DNA of 64,000 bases, from contig NZ_JAAVVC010000021.1 of NCBI RefSeq assembly GCF_018449725.1, positions 62,001 through 126,000 of the forward strand, written 5' to 3'. This document shows, one piece after another, positions 1-6,012 of the stretch. Positions within the stretch are counted from its first letter, which is position 1; each line of letters starts with the position of its first letter. The translations under genes were made by a program, and so were the position numbers. Below the pieces are notes generated by a model. The model had not been told where the DNA came from, searched no databases, and worked only from the letters and a program-made list of their open reading frames with translations. Source of the stretch: Pseudomonas sp. dw_612. Lineage in GTDB: Bacteria; Pseudomonadota; Gammaproteobacteria; Pseudomonadales; Pseudomonadaceae.

Positions 1-45
1 GGTCTGCTCGATCACGCCGTCAGCCAGGTCTACGATGTCGGCCAT
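1..45 (-). CDS. Start of a phage gene, possibly TraR/DksA-type zinc-finger protein (partial)
   Basis: Only the first 15 codons are in the window (MADIVDLADGVIEQT, reading off the left edge). The ATG overlaps the TGA of the preceding dnaC-like gene (TGATG), so the two are probably translationally coupled. A GGAGGG Shine-Dalgarno lies about 7 bases upstream. An N-terminus of the form MADIxDxA is typical of small phage TraR/DksA C4 zinc-finger proteins, which commonly sit in early phage operons. The zinc-binding residues would lie outside the window, so the family call is a guess from the start alone. Confidence 0.45.
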   Translation of the reverse strand, partial: MADIVDLADGVIEQT

Positions 46-854
46 CAGAAGCCCTCCTTGCCGCGTTGTGATTCCCAGTCGAACTTCACCGCAATGCCGC
101 CGCCTTCGCGCAGACGATCAACGCAGCGATCACCGAGCGCGCCGGACAACTCTTCTGCCTTCAGGTTGGAGACGATGATGGTCGGGCGCTGCTGCTCATA
201 GCGGCCGTTGATGACGGCGAACAGGGTGGACAGTTCGAAGTCGCTCGGCTTTTCCTTGGTAGCGCCGATTTCGTCGAGGATCAGCAGTGACGGCCTGATC
301 ATGCTGGCGAAGATCTGGCTCTCGCTCATGTCGCTGGAGTTGTCGTAGGTGCCGCGTATCGACTGGAGCAGGCCTCCGACGGTGCGGTACACCGCCGTAG
401 CGTTGCTCGTGCTCATGATCTGATTGGCGATCGATACAGCCAGATGGGTTTTCCCTGTGCCTGGCTTGCCCAGCAACAGCAGGCAGCGCCCAGACTCAAA
501 GATCTCTGGGAACACGTCGGCATATTTGCGGCAGATGCGCAGCGCTTCCTTCTGCTCGGCCGTATTCGCCACGTAGGCATCAAAGGTCTTGCCAGTGAAG
601 CGCTTAGGGATCAGCGCGGCGCCAAGCTTTTCAGCCATGCGAATCCGCGCTTCCAGGGCTTCACGCTCCTGCTTACGCGCTTCATCTTCTTCTTGGCGGA
701 TACGGCTGCACTCAGGGCAGCCAGTCTTGAACTCCTTGCCGAAGATTACATTGATCTTTTGGCTGAACGGGCCGTGGTCTTCGCACATTGCGGGCTGCGC
801 GTGCGGCTCAGCAACGACAGCCGTTGGCATCGCGATAACGTTTTCAGAACGCAT
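45..854 (-). CDS. DnaC/IstB-like AAA+ replication protein (helicase loader)
   Basis: Predicted ATPase that loads the host replicative helicase on the phage origin, the role of lambda P or DnaC. Counting from an upstream in-frame ATG at 863, Walker A GKPGTGKT is at residues 132-139 and Walker B LLILDEIG at 193-200. Before the AAA+ domain, a CxxH plus CxxC arrangement (C27, H30, C49, C52) looks like the N-terminal zinc-binding segment seen in many phage DnaC-like proteins. The GGGAGG Shine-Dalgarno touches the ATG at 863 but lies nine bases from the ATG at 854, so 854 is preferred (269 aa). The start overlaps the end of the O-like gene by 11 bases, as in lambda O-P. Confidence 0.9.
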   Translation of the reverse strand: MRSENVIAMPTAVVAEPHAQPAMCEDHGPFSQKINVIFGKEFKTGCPECSRIRQEEDEARKQEREALEARIRMAEKLGAALIPKRFTGKTFDAYVANTAEQKEALRICRKYADVFPEIFESGRCLLLLGKPGTGKTHLAVSIANQIMSTSNATAVYRTVGGLLQSIRGTYDNSSDMSESQIFASMIRPSLLILDEIGATKEKPSDFELSTLFAVINGRYEQQRPTIIVSNLKAEELSGALGDRCVDRLREGGGIAVKFDWESQRGKEGF

Positions 855-1638
855 AAGTGCCATCCTCCCGCTGGGTCAGGCCAGCGGAGTAGTCGCGAGT
901 GTCGAAGCCGGTATGGCGCGATTGGTTTGGAAACGGGTGAACATTGCTGGCCGTCTTGTCGGGGAAGATTCCGGTCCAGCCGTTGGCAATGGAGTTCGAA
1001 AGAACGTCATCAGGGGATGAGTGACGCTCCAACATTTTCGCCTGCTGCTCACAACTCTTGGCGGTCAGCGGCTTGCGGATTTCCTTGCGGTGCTGGCACC
1101 AATCTACCCATGCGGTATCACTGACGTTTGCCGGCTTGGCAGTCAGCGGATCGAACTTTCCGGACTTCACCGGAGCGGCAGCGACCTGCTCTTTCGGTTC
1201 ATTGATGGTTATAGGATGGTTATAGGATGGATTGGGCGCAGCTGGTGCACCCCGTTCGGTCGTGAGCTGCACCCCGTTCGGTCGTGAGCTGCACCCCGTT
1301 GTGTCTTCATTTGCACCCCGTGCCTTACCGGGTGCAGGAGATGCACCCCGCTCAACGCACAGGTCATACACAATCGGACGGCGGTCATTACGGTCAATGT
1401 AGGCTGCCGCGATAACCTGATTGCCAAGACGGATCGCGCCAACTTCAAGCAAGTAATCCAGCTTGTAGCGAACGGTGCGAATGGAAAGCCCTGTGTCGGC
1501 ACTCAGGCTGTTTGCCGAAGGGAAGGCAGCCTTCCCATTTTTGTCGGCGTAGTTGGCCAGGCACAGCAGAACGTGACGCGCTGTAGCGTCAATAATATCG
1601 TTCTGTTCAAGCGCCCAACTCATGGATTGAACGCTCAT
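844..1638 (-). CDS. Phage replication initiator, O-like, helix-turn-helix
   Basis: A 264-aa protein. Residues about 10-75 read as a winged helix-turn-helix, with the pattern ARHVLLCLANYADKNG and then a recognition helix around GLSIRTVRYKLDYLLEVG. This is typical of phage replication proteins of the lambda O / DnaD-like group that bind origin iterons. The C-terminal half is poorly conserved in style and carries a WVDWCQHRKEIRK segment, as in helicase-loader-interacting tails. Its coding sequence contains five TGCACCCCG repeats (1246-1350), the likely origin. The gene overlaps a 13-codon leader ORF (ATGA) upstream and the dnaC-like gene downstream. The initiator function is inferred from position and HTH. 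Confidence 0.75.
   Translation of the reverse strand: MSVQSMSWALEQNDIIDATARHVLLCLANYADKNGKAAFPSANSLSADTGLSIRTVRYKLDYLLEVGAIRLGNQVIAAAYIDRNDRRPIVYDLCVERGASPAPGKARGANEDTTGCSSRPNGVQLTTERGAPAAPNPSYNHPITINEPKEQVAAAPVKSGKFDPLTAKPANVSDTAWVDWCQHRKEIRKPLTAKSCEQQAKMLERHSSPDDVLSNSIANGWTGIFPDKTASNVHPFPNQSRHTGFDTRDYSAGLTQREDGTYAF
1208..1350. repeat. Iterons, likely phage replication origin inside the O-like gene
   Basis: The 9-mer TGCACCCCG occurs at 1246-1254, 1268-1276, 1290-1298, 1312-1320 and 1342-1350. The first four are exactly 22 bases apart, about two helical turns, and the fifth is 30 bases on. Because 22 is not a multiple of three, the copies are read in all three codon frames (RGA, GVQ, GC), so DNA sequence rather than protein repetition appears to be selected. 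Beside them an A/T-richer direct repeat GGTTATAGGAT (about 1208-1230) could be an unwinding element. Lambda carries its origin in gene O in the same way. Confidence 0.7.
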
Positions 1639-1676
1639 TCTCTGTACCCCTTGACGCTGAAATTACGGTAGGTCAT
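1635..1676 (-). CDS. 13-residue leader ORF upstream of the O-like gene
   Basis: Reads MTYRNFSVKGYRE. It has a good GGAG Shine-Dalgarno six bases before its ATG. Its TGA overlaps the ATG of the O-like gene (ATGA), and that gene has no strong ribosome site of its own, so translation of the replication gene probably depends on re-initiation after this leader. It is too short to assign a protein function. Confidence 0.45.
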   Translation of the reverse strand: MTYRNFSVKGYRE

Positions 1677-1703
1677 GATTCGCTCCACAACGTTGTAACG
1701 ATG

Positions 1704-1729
1704 AGCCGGGGCGCAATCCCGGCTTTTTT
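1704..1729 (+). terminator. Rho-independent terminator reading rightward
   Basis: AGCCGGG, a 7-base loop and CCCGGCT are followed by six T on the plus strand. On the minus strand the hairpin has no T-run. There is no plus-strand gene before it, so it may stop antisense transcription entering the leftward replication operon. It could also act as a hairpin in that operon's mRNA. Confidence 0.6.
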
Positions 1730-1749
1730 GTGTCTTGAATTTGGCGTTG

Positions 1750-1971
1750 CTAATTCGGGTCCGGTGTGGCCCTTTTTTGGCCCAGTAGATTCGTCGCGTT
1801 GTTGATCGCGACAATCTTTGCTTTGGGCCTTACTGCCAGGGTTAAACCACCCATGGCGATTCCTTCGATAACCAGCTCCTCAACTGCCCTGTCGAGACTC
1901 CATCCGTTCTGTCGAGCTAGTTCCTCGATCTTTTCTCTTACGCCTGGACTCAGGTCTTCGTATTCGAGCAC
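1750..1971 (-). CDS. Small phage early protein, possible ribbon-helix-helix type
   Basis: A 73-aa protein starting with GTG at 1971, chosen because GGAGGG stands six bases before it; upstream codons in this frame overlap the previous gene. The sequence contains a helical stretch REKIEELARQNGWSLDRAVE followed by a short hydrophobic segment. The pattern suggests a small DNA-binding or MetJ/Arc-like fold but no signature is decisive. It lies 19 bases after the 68-aa gene, in the cro-led leftward operon. The function is unknown. Confidence 0.6.
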   Translation of the reverse strand: MLEYEDLSPGVREKIEELARQNGWSLDRAVEELVIEGIAMGGLTLAVRPKAKIVAINNATNLLGQKRATPDPN

Positions 1972-1990
1972 TTGGCCCTCCTTTGGCCCA

Positions 1991-2197
1991 TCAGGCCGCG
2001 CTAGACTCTTTCCTGTCCTTGGCCAGCGCCTCGATGGCGCCGTTCTCAACGGCCCACTCAACGAGCATGTAGAGGAGAGTTCCGTGCTGCTTCTCGGCAC
2101 GGATGGCGGCACGCGCAGTGATCTTGTCGAGCGTGCTGTTGAGGCTGACCTTGTGACGCTTATCGCGGCGATGGTCGTTGGGGTTTGCGTATCCCAT
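1991..2197 (-). CDS. Small phage early protein of unknown function
   Basis: A 68-aa protein starting MGYANPNDHRRDKRHKVS, with AAAGGA about nine bases before the ATG. The N-terminus is very basic and the rest is a helix-rich segment (LDKITARAAIRAEKQHGT, LLYMLVEWAVENGAIEAL) that could be a ribbon-helix-helix repressor-like fold. It is the second gene of the leftward operon, 29 bases after the Cro-like gene, where lambda has cII. It has no obvious CII resemblance. Confidence 0.65.
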   Translation of the reverse strand: MGYANPNDHRRDKRHKVSLNSTLDKITARAAIRAEKQHGTLLYMLVEWAVENGAIEALAKDRKESSAA

Positions 2198-2226
2198 AGG
2201 ACGTTTCCTTTCGTGGTTAAAAGTGG

Positions 2227-2436
2227 TTATGCGGCGGTTGATTGGTTTACGCCGGTCACAAGCTCGCGGGCAGTGATCGCTCCGCAAGTCAGGTCCTCGG
2301 CAAGAAATGCTTTATCCGCGCTAATTGGATGGGTGCCTGTGACCCAGTACGAAACTGTTGGCTGAGAAACACCGAGGGCGAACCCTGTCTTGGTCTGTCC
2401 ACCGAAGTAGTCAACGAGTCGTTCAATGGGGGTCAT
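2227..2436 (-). CDS. Cro-like repressor, YdaS/Cro helix-turn-helix family
   Basis: A 69-aa protein with the pattern typical of YdaS/Cro-type phage regulators: an N-terminal IERLVDYFGGQTKTGFALGV helix pair, then SQPTVSYWVTGTHPIS as recognition helix and turn. It is transcribed divergently from the CI-like repressor, with three operator-like sites between them. The Shine-Dalgarno AGGAGGG is well placed before the ATG at 2436. By position it should repress the cI promoter and help commit to lytic growth. YdaS is sometimes annotated as an antitoxin; the divergent repressor and operators make Cro more likely. Confidence 0.85.
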   Translation of the reverse strand: MTPIERLVDYFGGQTKTGFALGVSQPTVSYWVTGTHPISADKAFLAEDLTCGAITARELVTGVNQSTAA

Positions 2437-2451
2437 TCGAGAGCCCTCCTG

Positions 2452-2512
2452 ATAAGCCTGCTTATATCCTAGTGATGCGGAGGCTTATTTGCAAGAAGAT
2501 AAGAGGGCTTAT
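2452..2512. promoter_or_regulatory. OR-like operator region between cro and cI, with the cro promoter
   Basis: Three 14-bp sites of the form ATAAGC-N2-GCTTAT: 2452-2465 (ATAAGCCTGCTTAT, both halves perfect), 2475-2488 (right half only is good) and 2499-2512 (ATAAGAGGGCTTAT). Their centres are 23 and 24 bp apart, the spacing of lambda OR1-OR3. On the minus strand a promoter with -35 TTGCAA (2494-2489), a 17-bp spacer and -10 TAGGAT (2471-2466) fits cro, and all three sites overlap or flank it. No strong cI promoter is visible, as expected for a PRM needing activation. Confidence 0.75.
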
Positions 2513-2524
2513 AACGTTGTGAAG

Positions 2525-3253
2525 ATGAATACTCTTGCTAATCGCATTAAAATTGCTCGCCAAGGCGCCAGGCTTACCCAGAAGAAGCTCGCTGAGCTCG
2601 TGGGCGTCGAACAGCCAGTCATCTCCCAGCTCGAAACCGGGAAGAACCTCCAGAGCGCGCACATAGCGAAGATCGCGCACGCTTGCTCAGTTAGTGCTAT
2701 ATGGCTATCTGATGGAATTGGTGAGATGAAAGGAAGGCTGACGCACATCGAGGCAAACGCTGAGCTGCTCGGAGACATGGAAGCCTGGGAAGAAGGCGAA
2801 TCGCTGGATGACGACGAGTATGAAATCCCATACTTTGCTGAAGTCGAGTTCGCGGGTGGGCAAGGTATGTCTGAGGTCGTTGAAATTGCCGATCGAAAGC
2901 TTCGATTTAGCGGCGCCACATTAAAGGCGGCCGGTGTTGAGGCGAAAAGCGCTGCTTGCGCCAGGATCAAAGGTCGTAGCATGGAGCGCCTAATTCTGGA
3001 CGGCGCCGCAATTGGTTTTGACTTGGATGACACCACAATCATCGACGGCGAGATCTACGCCTTCAATCAGCTTGGCATGCTGAGGGTGAAGTACCTTCAC
3101 CGACTGCCTGGCGGTAGCGTGAGAATCCGCAGTGAAAATTCTGAAGACTTTCCGGATGAGGTAATGACCGCCGAGAAATTCGCCAGTGATGTCAGAATGT
3201 TGGGTCGGGTCTTCTGGTGGTCAACTGTCAGGCGCTCACCAAGACGCAAATAA
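2525..3253 (+). CDS. CI-type prophage repressor, HTH plus S24/LexA-like autoprotease
   Basis: A 242-aa protein. Residues 1-60 are an HTH_3 DNA-binding domain (LTQKKLAELVGVEQPVISQL). The C-terminal part is a LexA/CI S24 peptidase, with a probable cleavage bond A110-G111 in VEFAGGQG, nucleophile S152 in GRSMERL and general base K189 in LRVKYLH. It should hold the prophage silent and self-cleave on RecA activation after DNA damage. The ATG at 2525 is chosen; an in-frame TTG at 2489 lies inside the operator region. A lipoprotein gene follows 12 bases later and is probably co-transcribed in the lysogen. Confidence 0.92.
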   Translation: MNTLANRIKIARQGARLTQKKLAELVGVEQPVISQLETGKNLQSAHIAKIAHACSVSAIWLSDGIGEMKGRLTHIEANAELLGDMEAWEEGESLDDDEYEIPYFAEVEFAGGQGMSEVVEIADRKLRFSGATLKAAGVEAKSAACARIKGRSMERLILDGAAIGFDLDDTTIIDGEIYAFNQLGMLRVKYLHRLPGGSVRIRSENSEDFPDEVMTAEKFASDVRMLGRVFWWSTVRRSPRRK

Positions 3254-3265
3254 CATGGAGGTCTC

Positions 3266-3796
3266 ATGCGCAAAATAGCGCCGTTATTGTGCCTTTATAT
3301 TGCCGCGTCCGCCGGATGCGTCTTACAGATCCCTTCTCCAGCGCTACCTGCGCCAACTCCTGCCCAGCTTTCACAGCACACATCAGAAGCCCCTAAGCAA
3401 AAGCCCTTAGAGCTCGGGGATAGCATTGATGGCTGGGTGCAAGTCGCAACCATCGACCAGAATGCTTATCAGGTGCAGGAAGGCTCATTCCGATTCGATG
3501 GCGACACAAAAGGAAACACACTGGCCGTGGTCATCGTTCGCGCCATAAACCTTGGCTCAAAAGATATTTCACTATTCCAATGGTCGGTTCCAACGGAGGA
3601 TTGCATTTCCAATAGGGGAGCATTGGTGATGCATGACATGCAGGGCAATCTCATCGGTAACAATGACTTCGTCTTTGGCGGGGGCACTCTGGCGTCACTG
3701 ATGGCTGAAACGATTTGCGGGGTTGCCGCCAAGTCTGCCGCACAGCTCAAGCAGCAGCAAAGCAAGCCTTCCAGGCCGAGCGCTCAGTCAATATAA
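3266..3796 (+). CDS. Predicted lipoprotein in the rex position (lysogenic conversion candidate)
   Basis: A 176-aa protein with a basic start, hydrophobic core and lipobox AASAGC, so it should be a secreted lipoprotein. A proline-rich linker follows, then a globular part with one cysteine pair candidate (EDCIS, ETICGV) and a Gln/Ser-rich tail. Only 12 bases separate it from the repressor, with GGAGG before its ATG, and a terminator follows. It is therefore expected to be made in the lysogen, like lambda rexAB. No family is recognised. Surface alteration or superinfection exclusion is an inference from location alone. Confidence 0.75.
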   Translation: MRKIAPLLCLYIAASAGCVLQIPSPALPAPTPAQLSQHTSEAPKQKPLELGDSIDGWVQVATIDQNAYQVQEGSFRFDGDTKGNTLAVVIVRAINLGSKDISLFQWSVPTEDCISNRGALVMHDMQGNLIGNNDFVFGGGTLASLMAETICGVAAKSAAQLKQQQSKPSRPSAQSI

Positions 3797-3815
3797 ATAG
3801 CTAGCTAATACTCAC

Positions 3816-3841
3816 GATCCCGCCTAGCGCGGGATTTTTTT
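3816..3841 (+). terminator. Terminator of the repressor-lipoprotein operon
   Basis: ATCCCGC / GCGGGAT 7-bp stem with a 5-base loop followed by seven T. It separates the lysogeny transcript from the early rightward promoter 30 bases on. Confidence 0.9.
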
Positions 3842-3858
3842 CGTCTACCGAAAAATAT

Positions 3859-3900
3859 ATAAGCAATCTTATTGACTGGCTCGATAAGCAGGCTTATATT
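3859..3900 (+). promoter_or_regulatory. PL-like early promoter with two repressor operators
   Basis: The -35 TTGACT (3872-3877), 17-bp spacer and -10 TATATT (3895-3900) form a near-consensus sigma-70 promoter. Operator ATAAGCAATCTTAT (3859-3872) abuts the -35, and ATAAGCAGGCTTAT (3884-3897) covers the spacer and -10. The second is the exact reverse complement of the best site near cro. Centres are 25 bp apart. Binding of the CI-like repressor here would silence the whole rightward operon. Confidence 0.85.
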
Positions 3901-4032
3901 CATTCCAACGCCACAGAACAACGAGGCGCCAGGGCCTGAAAGGGGCCTCACACGACTGGTGAAGCCGCCAGATAGCCCGGGATCAGCGAAGTGATCTCCA
4001 AGCCCTCTCCCCGAGGACCGACTTGAACCAAC

Positions 4033-4086
4033 AGCTCTTTAGAACGGAACAACAGATTTCACTGGCTGGCCTTGGCGACAGGGCCA
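4033..4086 (+). promoter_or_regulatory. Putative nut-like antitermination site: boxA plus GNRA-loop hairpin
   Basis: In the untranslated leader of the early transcript, AGCTCTTTA (4033-4041) matches bacterial and phage boxA (YGCTCTTTA). It is followed 26 bases later by a hairpin TGGCCTTG-GCGA-CAGGGCCA (4067-4086), an 8-bp stem with one G-U pair closed by a GCGA tetraloop, the fold class used by lambda boxB. Another hairpin, GATCA/TGATC, is at 3981-3996. Antitermination is an inference; the terminator-like structures downstream in the operon would require it. Confidence 0.5.
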
Positions 4087-4113
4087 TCAGGAAAATCAAC
4101 AGAGGACAAAATA

Positions 4114-4257
4114 ATGAGCAAGCAAGAACTCGTAGCAAAAGCTCGCGAAATGAATCGCAACGTGATCGCGCACATCAAGGCCGGTCGCCCATGGACTGCC
4201 GACCTTGCGGCTGATCTGCGCGACATCAACATGAAGCACGCACGCAATGCCAAGTAA
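4114..4257 (+). CDS. 47-residue basic protein, first gene of the rightward early operon
   Basis: Starts MSKQELVAKAREMNRNV with AGAGGAC before the ATG. The protein is basic, mostly helical in appearance, with no cysteines and no known signature. It follows the boxA/hairpin leader, the position of antiterminator N in lambda, although it lacks a classical arginine-rich motif at its N-terminus. The gene is likely real because of its ribosome site and position. Confidence 0.6.
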   Translation: MSKQELVAKAREMNRNVIAHIKAGRPWTADLAADLRDINMKHARNAK

Positions 4258-4496
4258 GCAACCTCCTGCGCATTCACAGAGTGCGCAGCGGGATGCGGAT
4301 GACCATGCAACATTCCGCGCAACGCGGCCCCCTGCATCCCCCACCTCTAACGAAACACCCAGTCGCGCCTCCAGTAGAGAGCGACCGGATATCAGATGGC
4401 TTCCTGCCTGTTTCAGGCTGGCCATCTGGCTTTACAAGTGCTGCTTAAACCCCAGGCAGCACTCGAAAGCCAACATAACCCCGACAAGGAAATACC
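4258..4496 (+). promoter_or_regulatory. Structured leader before the pentapeptide-repeat gene
   Basis: This 239-base gap has no credible gene. It holds CTGCGCA/TGCGCAG (about 4267-4289) and a nested hairpin at 4393-4428, with outer arms CAGATGGC / GCCATCTG and inner arms GCCTG / CAGGC with a TTT loop. No T-run follows either, so they are not simple terminators. They may be RNA processing or antitermination structures. Confidence 0.4.
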
Positions 4497-5129
4497 ATGA
4501 AACCAATTACCCCTGAACAACTGGCCGAGATTCTCGGCAAACACCGCGCCTGGCTGGATGACGAAGAAGGCGGCGAACGTGCAGGCCTGAGCGACGCCAA
4601 CCTGCGCGGCGCCAACCTGAGCGACGCCAACCTGAGCGGCGCCAACCTGAGCGGCGCCTACCTGCGCGACGCCAACCTGCGCGGCGCCAACCTGCGCGGC
4701 GCCAACCTGAGCGACGCCAACCTGCGCGGCGCCAACCTGAGCGACGCCAACCTGCGCGGCGCCAACCTGCGCGACGCCAACCTGAGCGGCGCCAACCTGA
4801 GCGGCGCCAACCTGCGCGGCGCCTACCTGCGCGGCGCCTACCTGCGCGGCGTTAGCACGCTTTGGAACGCCTCTGGCAATGGCTGTGAAATCAAGGCACT
4901 TCAGTGCGGAACCTATCCCGTGACGTACACGAATACCCACATGCAGATCGGCTGCCAGATCCACCAAATCGCTGAGTGGTGGACGTTCAGCGCTGCTGAA
5001 ATTGATCGAATGGATAGCGAGGCAACTGCGTGGTGGTCGGTATGGAAGCCAATATTGCAAAACATTATTGCGTCGGCCCCGGCAGTTCCTGGCGGCGCAG
5101 CACCAGATCCAGCAACCGAAGCGTCCTAA
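4497..5129 (+). CDS. Pentapeptide-repeat protein of the early operon
   Basis: A 210-aa protein. Residues 29-118 are eighteen tandem pentapeptides of the type A(N/Y)L(R/S)(G/D), which should form a right-handed quadrilateral beta-helix. The flanking parts are an N-terminal helix with an acidic turn (WLDDEEGGER) and a 90-residue C-terminal domain with the tryptophan-rich segment EWWTFSAAEIDRM. At DNA level the repeat is a 15-bp unit (AACCTGAGCGGCGCC-like) that is almost perfectly uniform, implying recent expansion or gene conversion. Some pentapeptide proteins mimic DNA and bind gyrase; whether this one does is unknown. Confidence 0.88.
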   Translation: MKPITPEQLAEILGKHRAWLDDEEGGERAGLSDANLRGANLSDANLSGANLSGAYLRDANLRGANLRGANLSDANLRGANLSDANLRGANLRDANLSGANLSGANLRGAYLRGAYLRGVSTLWNASGNGCEIKALQCGTYPVTYTNTHMQIGCQIHQIAEWWTFSAAEIDRMDSEATAWWSVWKPILQNIIASAPAVPGGAAPDPATEAS

Positions 5130-5417
5130 CCCTCTCCGTACACGTCTTGCCAGACGAAAATGGCCCGATATCTCCATGGTGATGGAGAGGCTGTATCGGA
5201 ATGGCCACTGTGACAATGCCAGCGCCGTGATTGCAAAGCGGAGTGCTTCAGTGGTCATTCTCATGCAGGTGGATTTCGTCGCATGACAACTTAACGCGGA
5301 GGATGCAGCCATGTAACAGATAGCCACGATCCGACGCCTCATGCGCCCGGTCGTTTCGTAGGGAAGGTAAAGCCCGGCTATGTCGGGGTTTTTATTTGGC
5401 GATTGGAGGTGAGTGTG
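5130..5417. other. Gap with a weak terminator-like hairpin
   Basis: No gene with a ribosome site is seen in this 288-base gap. At 5373-5393 CCCG / CGGG around a 7-base loop precedes five T, a weak terminator that antitermination would have to override. A short frame near 5182 lacks a Shine-Dalgarno. Confidence 0.4.
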
Positions 5418-5633
5418 ATGAGTACAGAAGACGAAAGTGATCCAGCATTTCCGAGCGACAGCAATCGTTACGGCGCGGTTCTTGGAATGACCCTGCGTGA
5501 TTACTTCGCGGCCAAGGCAATACAGGCAATTATCACCGGGAACAACGCTGACGAATGCTGCATGGGGCTGGGCGCCGCAAAAGATGCCTACGTCGTTGCA
5601 GACGCCATGCTCGCAGCGAGGGAGATGCCATGA
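5418..5633 (+). CDS. Small phage protein of unknown function
   Basis: A 71-aa protein. The start ATG at 5418 follows GGAGGTGAGTG; the upstream GTG in frame is disfavoured. It contains a TLRDYFAAKAIQAII helix, a CC pair and a C-terminal AYVVADAMLAARE helix, a pattern common among short hypothetical proteins in Pseudomonas prophage early operons. Its stop overlaps the next ATG (ATGA). Confidence 0.7.
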   Translation: MSTEDESDPAFPSDSNRYGAVLGMTLRDYFAAKAIQAIITGNNADECCMGLGAAKDAYVVADAMLAAREMP

Positions 5634-5752
5634 AACGCACAACCCCCTCACCCCGCAAGCCCCGCCCCGACGTCCACGACTGCGCCAAAGGTCGGATGCA
5701 TGACGCACCGAGGAAGGTCGTTACCACTATGCCGGGCGGGTATATCGCCTAG
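5630..5752 (+). CDS. 40-residue basic phage peptide
   Basis: Starts MKRTTPSPRKPRPDVHDCAK, overlapping the previous stop by four bases, so translational coupling is likely. It is proline- and arginine-rich. The function is unknown. Confidence 0.5.
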   Translation: MKRTTPSPRKPRPDVHDCAKGRMHDAPRKVVTTMPGGYIA

Positions 5753-5761
5753 GAGATTGAG

Positions 5762-5991
5762 ATGGCAGCGACAGCCGAATACGCATGCGTTCGATGCAAG
5801 CAGCCATTCATTGCCCGAACAGCAGACCGGAAGCGCTGACAGGTCAAAACGCGGCCTATCACGAACGACAAAGAGATAACGATGGAATCCCTCAGAGCCG
5901 TCGCGGCGACAAGGACTGGGACGACCACAACGACATCATGGATGGATTATCTGATTGGGATTACGGCGCCAGCGATGGCGGTCTGAACTAA
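5762..5991 (+). pseudogene. Broken zinc-ribbon phage protein
   Basis: A 25-codon ORF with a GGAG ribosome site (MAATAEYACVRCKQPF...) ends at 5839. The next 150 bases in another frame continue with TGQNAAYHERQRDNDGIPQS and an acidic WDDHNDIMDGLSDWDYGA tail, which reads as the natural C-terminus of the same protein. The first part holds one CxxC (CVRC) and the expected second cysteine pair is absent. A deletion between about 5830 and 5845 that removed the second half of the zinc ribbon and shifted the frame would explain this. The reconstruction is an inference from remembered phage relatives. Confidence 0.5.
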
Positions 5992-6012
5992 CCGCCACTA
6001 CTGGAGGCGATC

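Noticed and set aside
2227..2436. YdaS antitoxin of a toxin-antitoxin pair
   Set aside because: No toxin-like partner lies beside it; divergence from a CI-type repressor with shared operators fits Cro.
5182..5286. 34-codon frame after the pentapeptide gene
   Set aside because: In a tempting position but lacks a Shine-Dalgarno and is not coupled to any neighbour.
4413..5708. Long minus-strand frame (431 codons) over the pentapeptide gene
   Set aside because: It is the antisense reading of the 15-bp repeat (GAAQVGAAQV-type) with no ribosome site; the plus-strand gene has a clear start and domain pattern.
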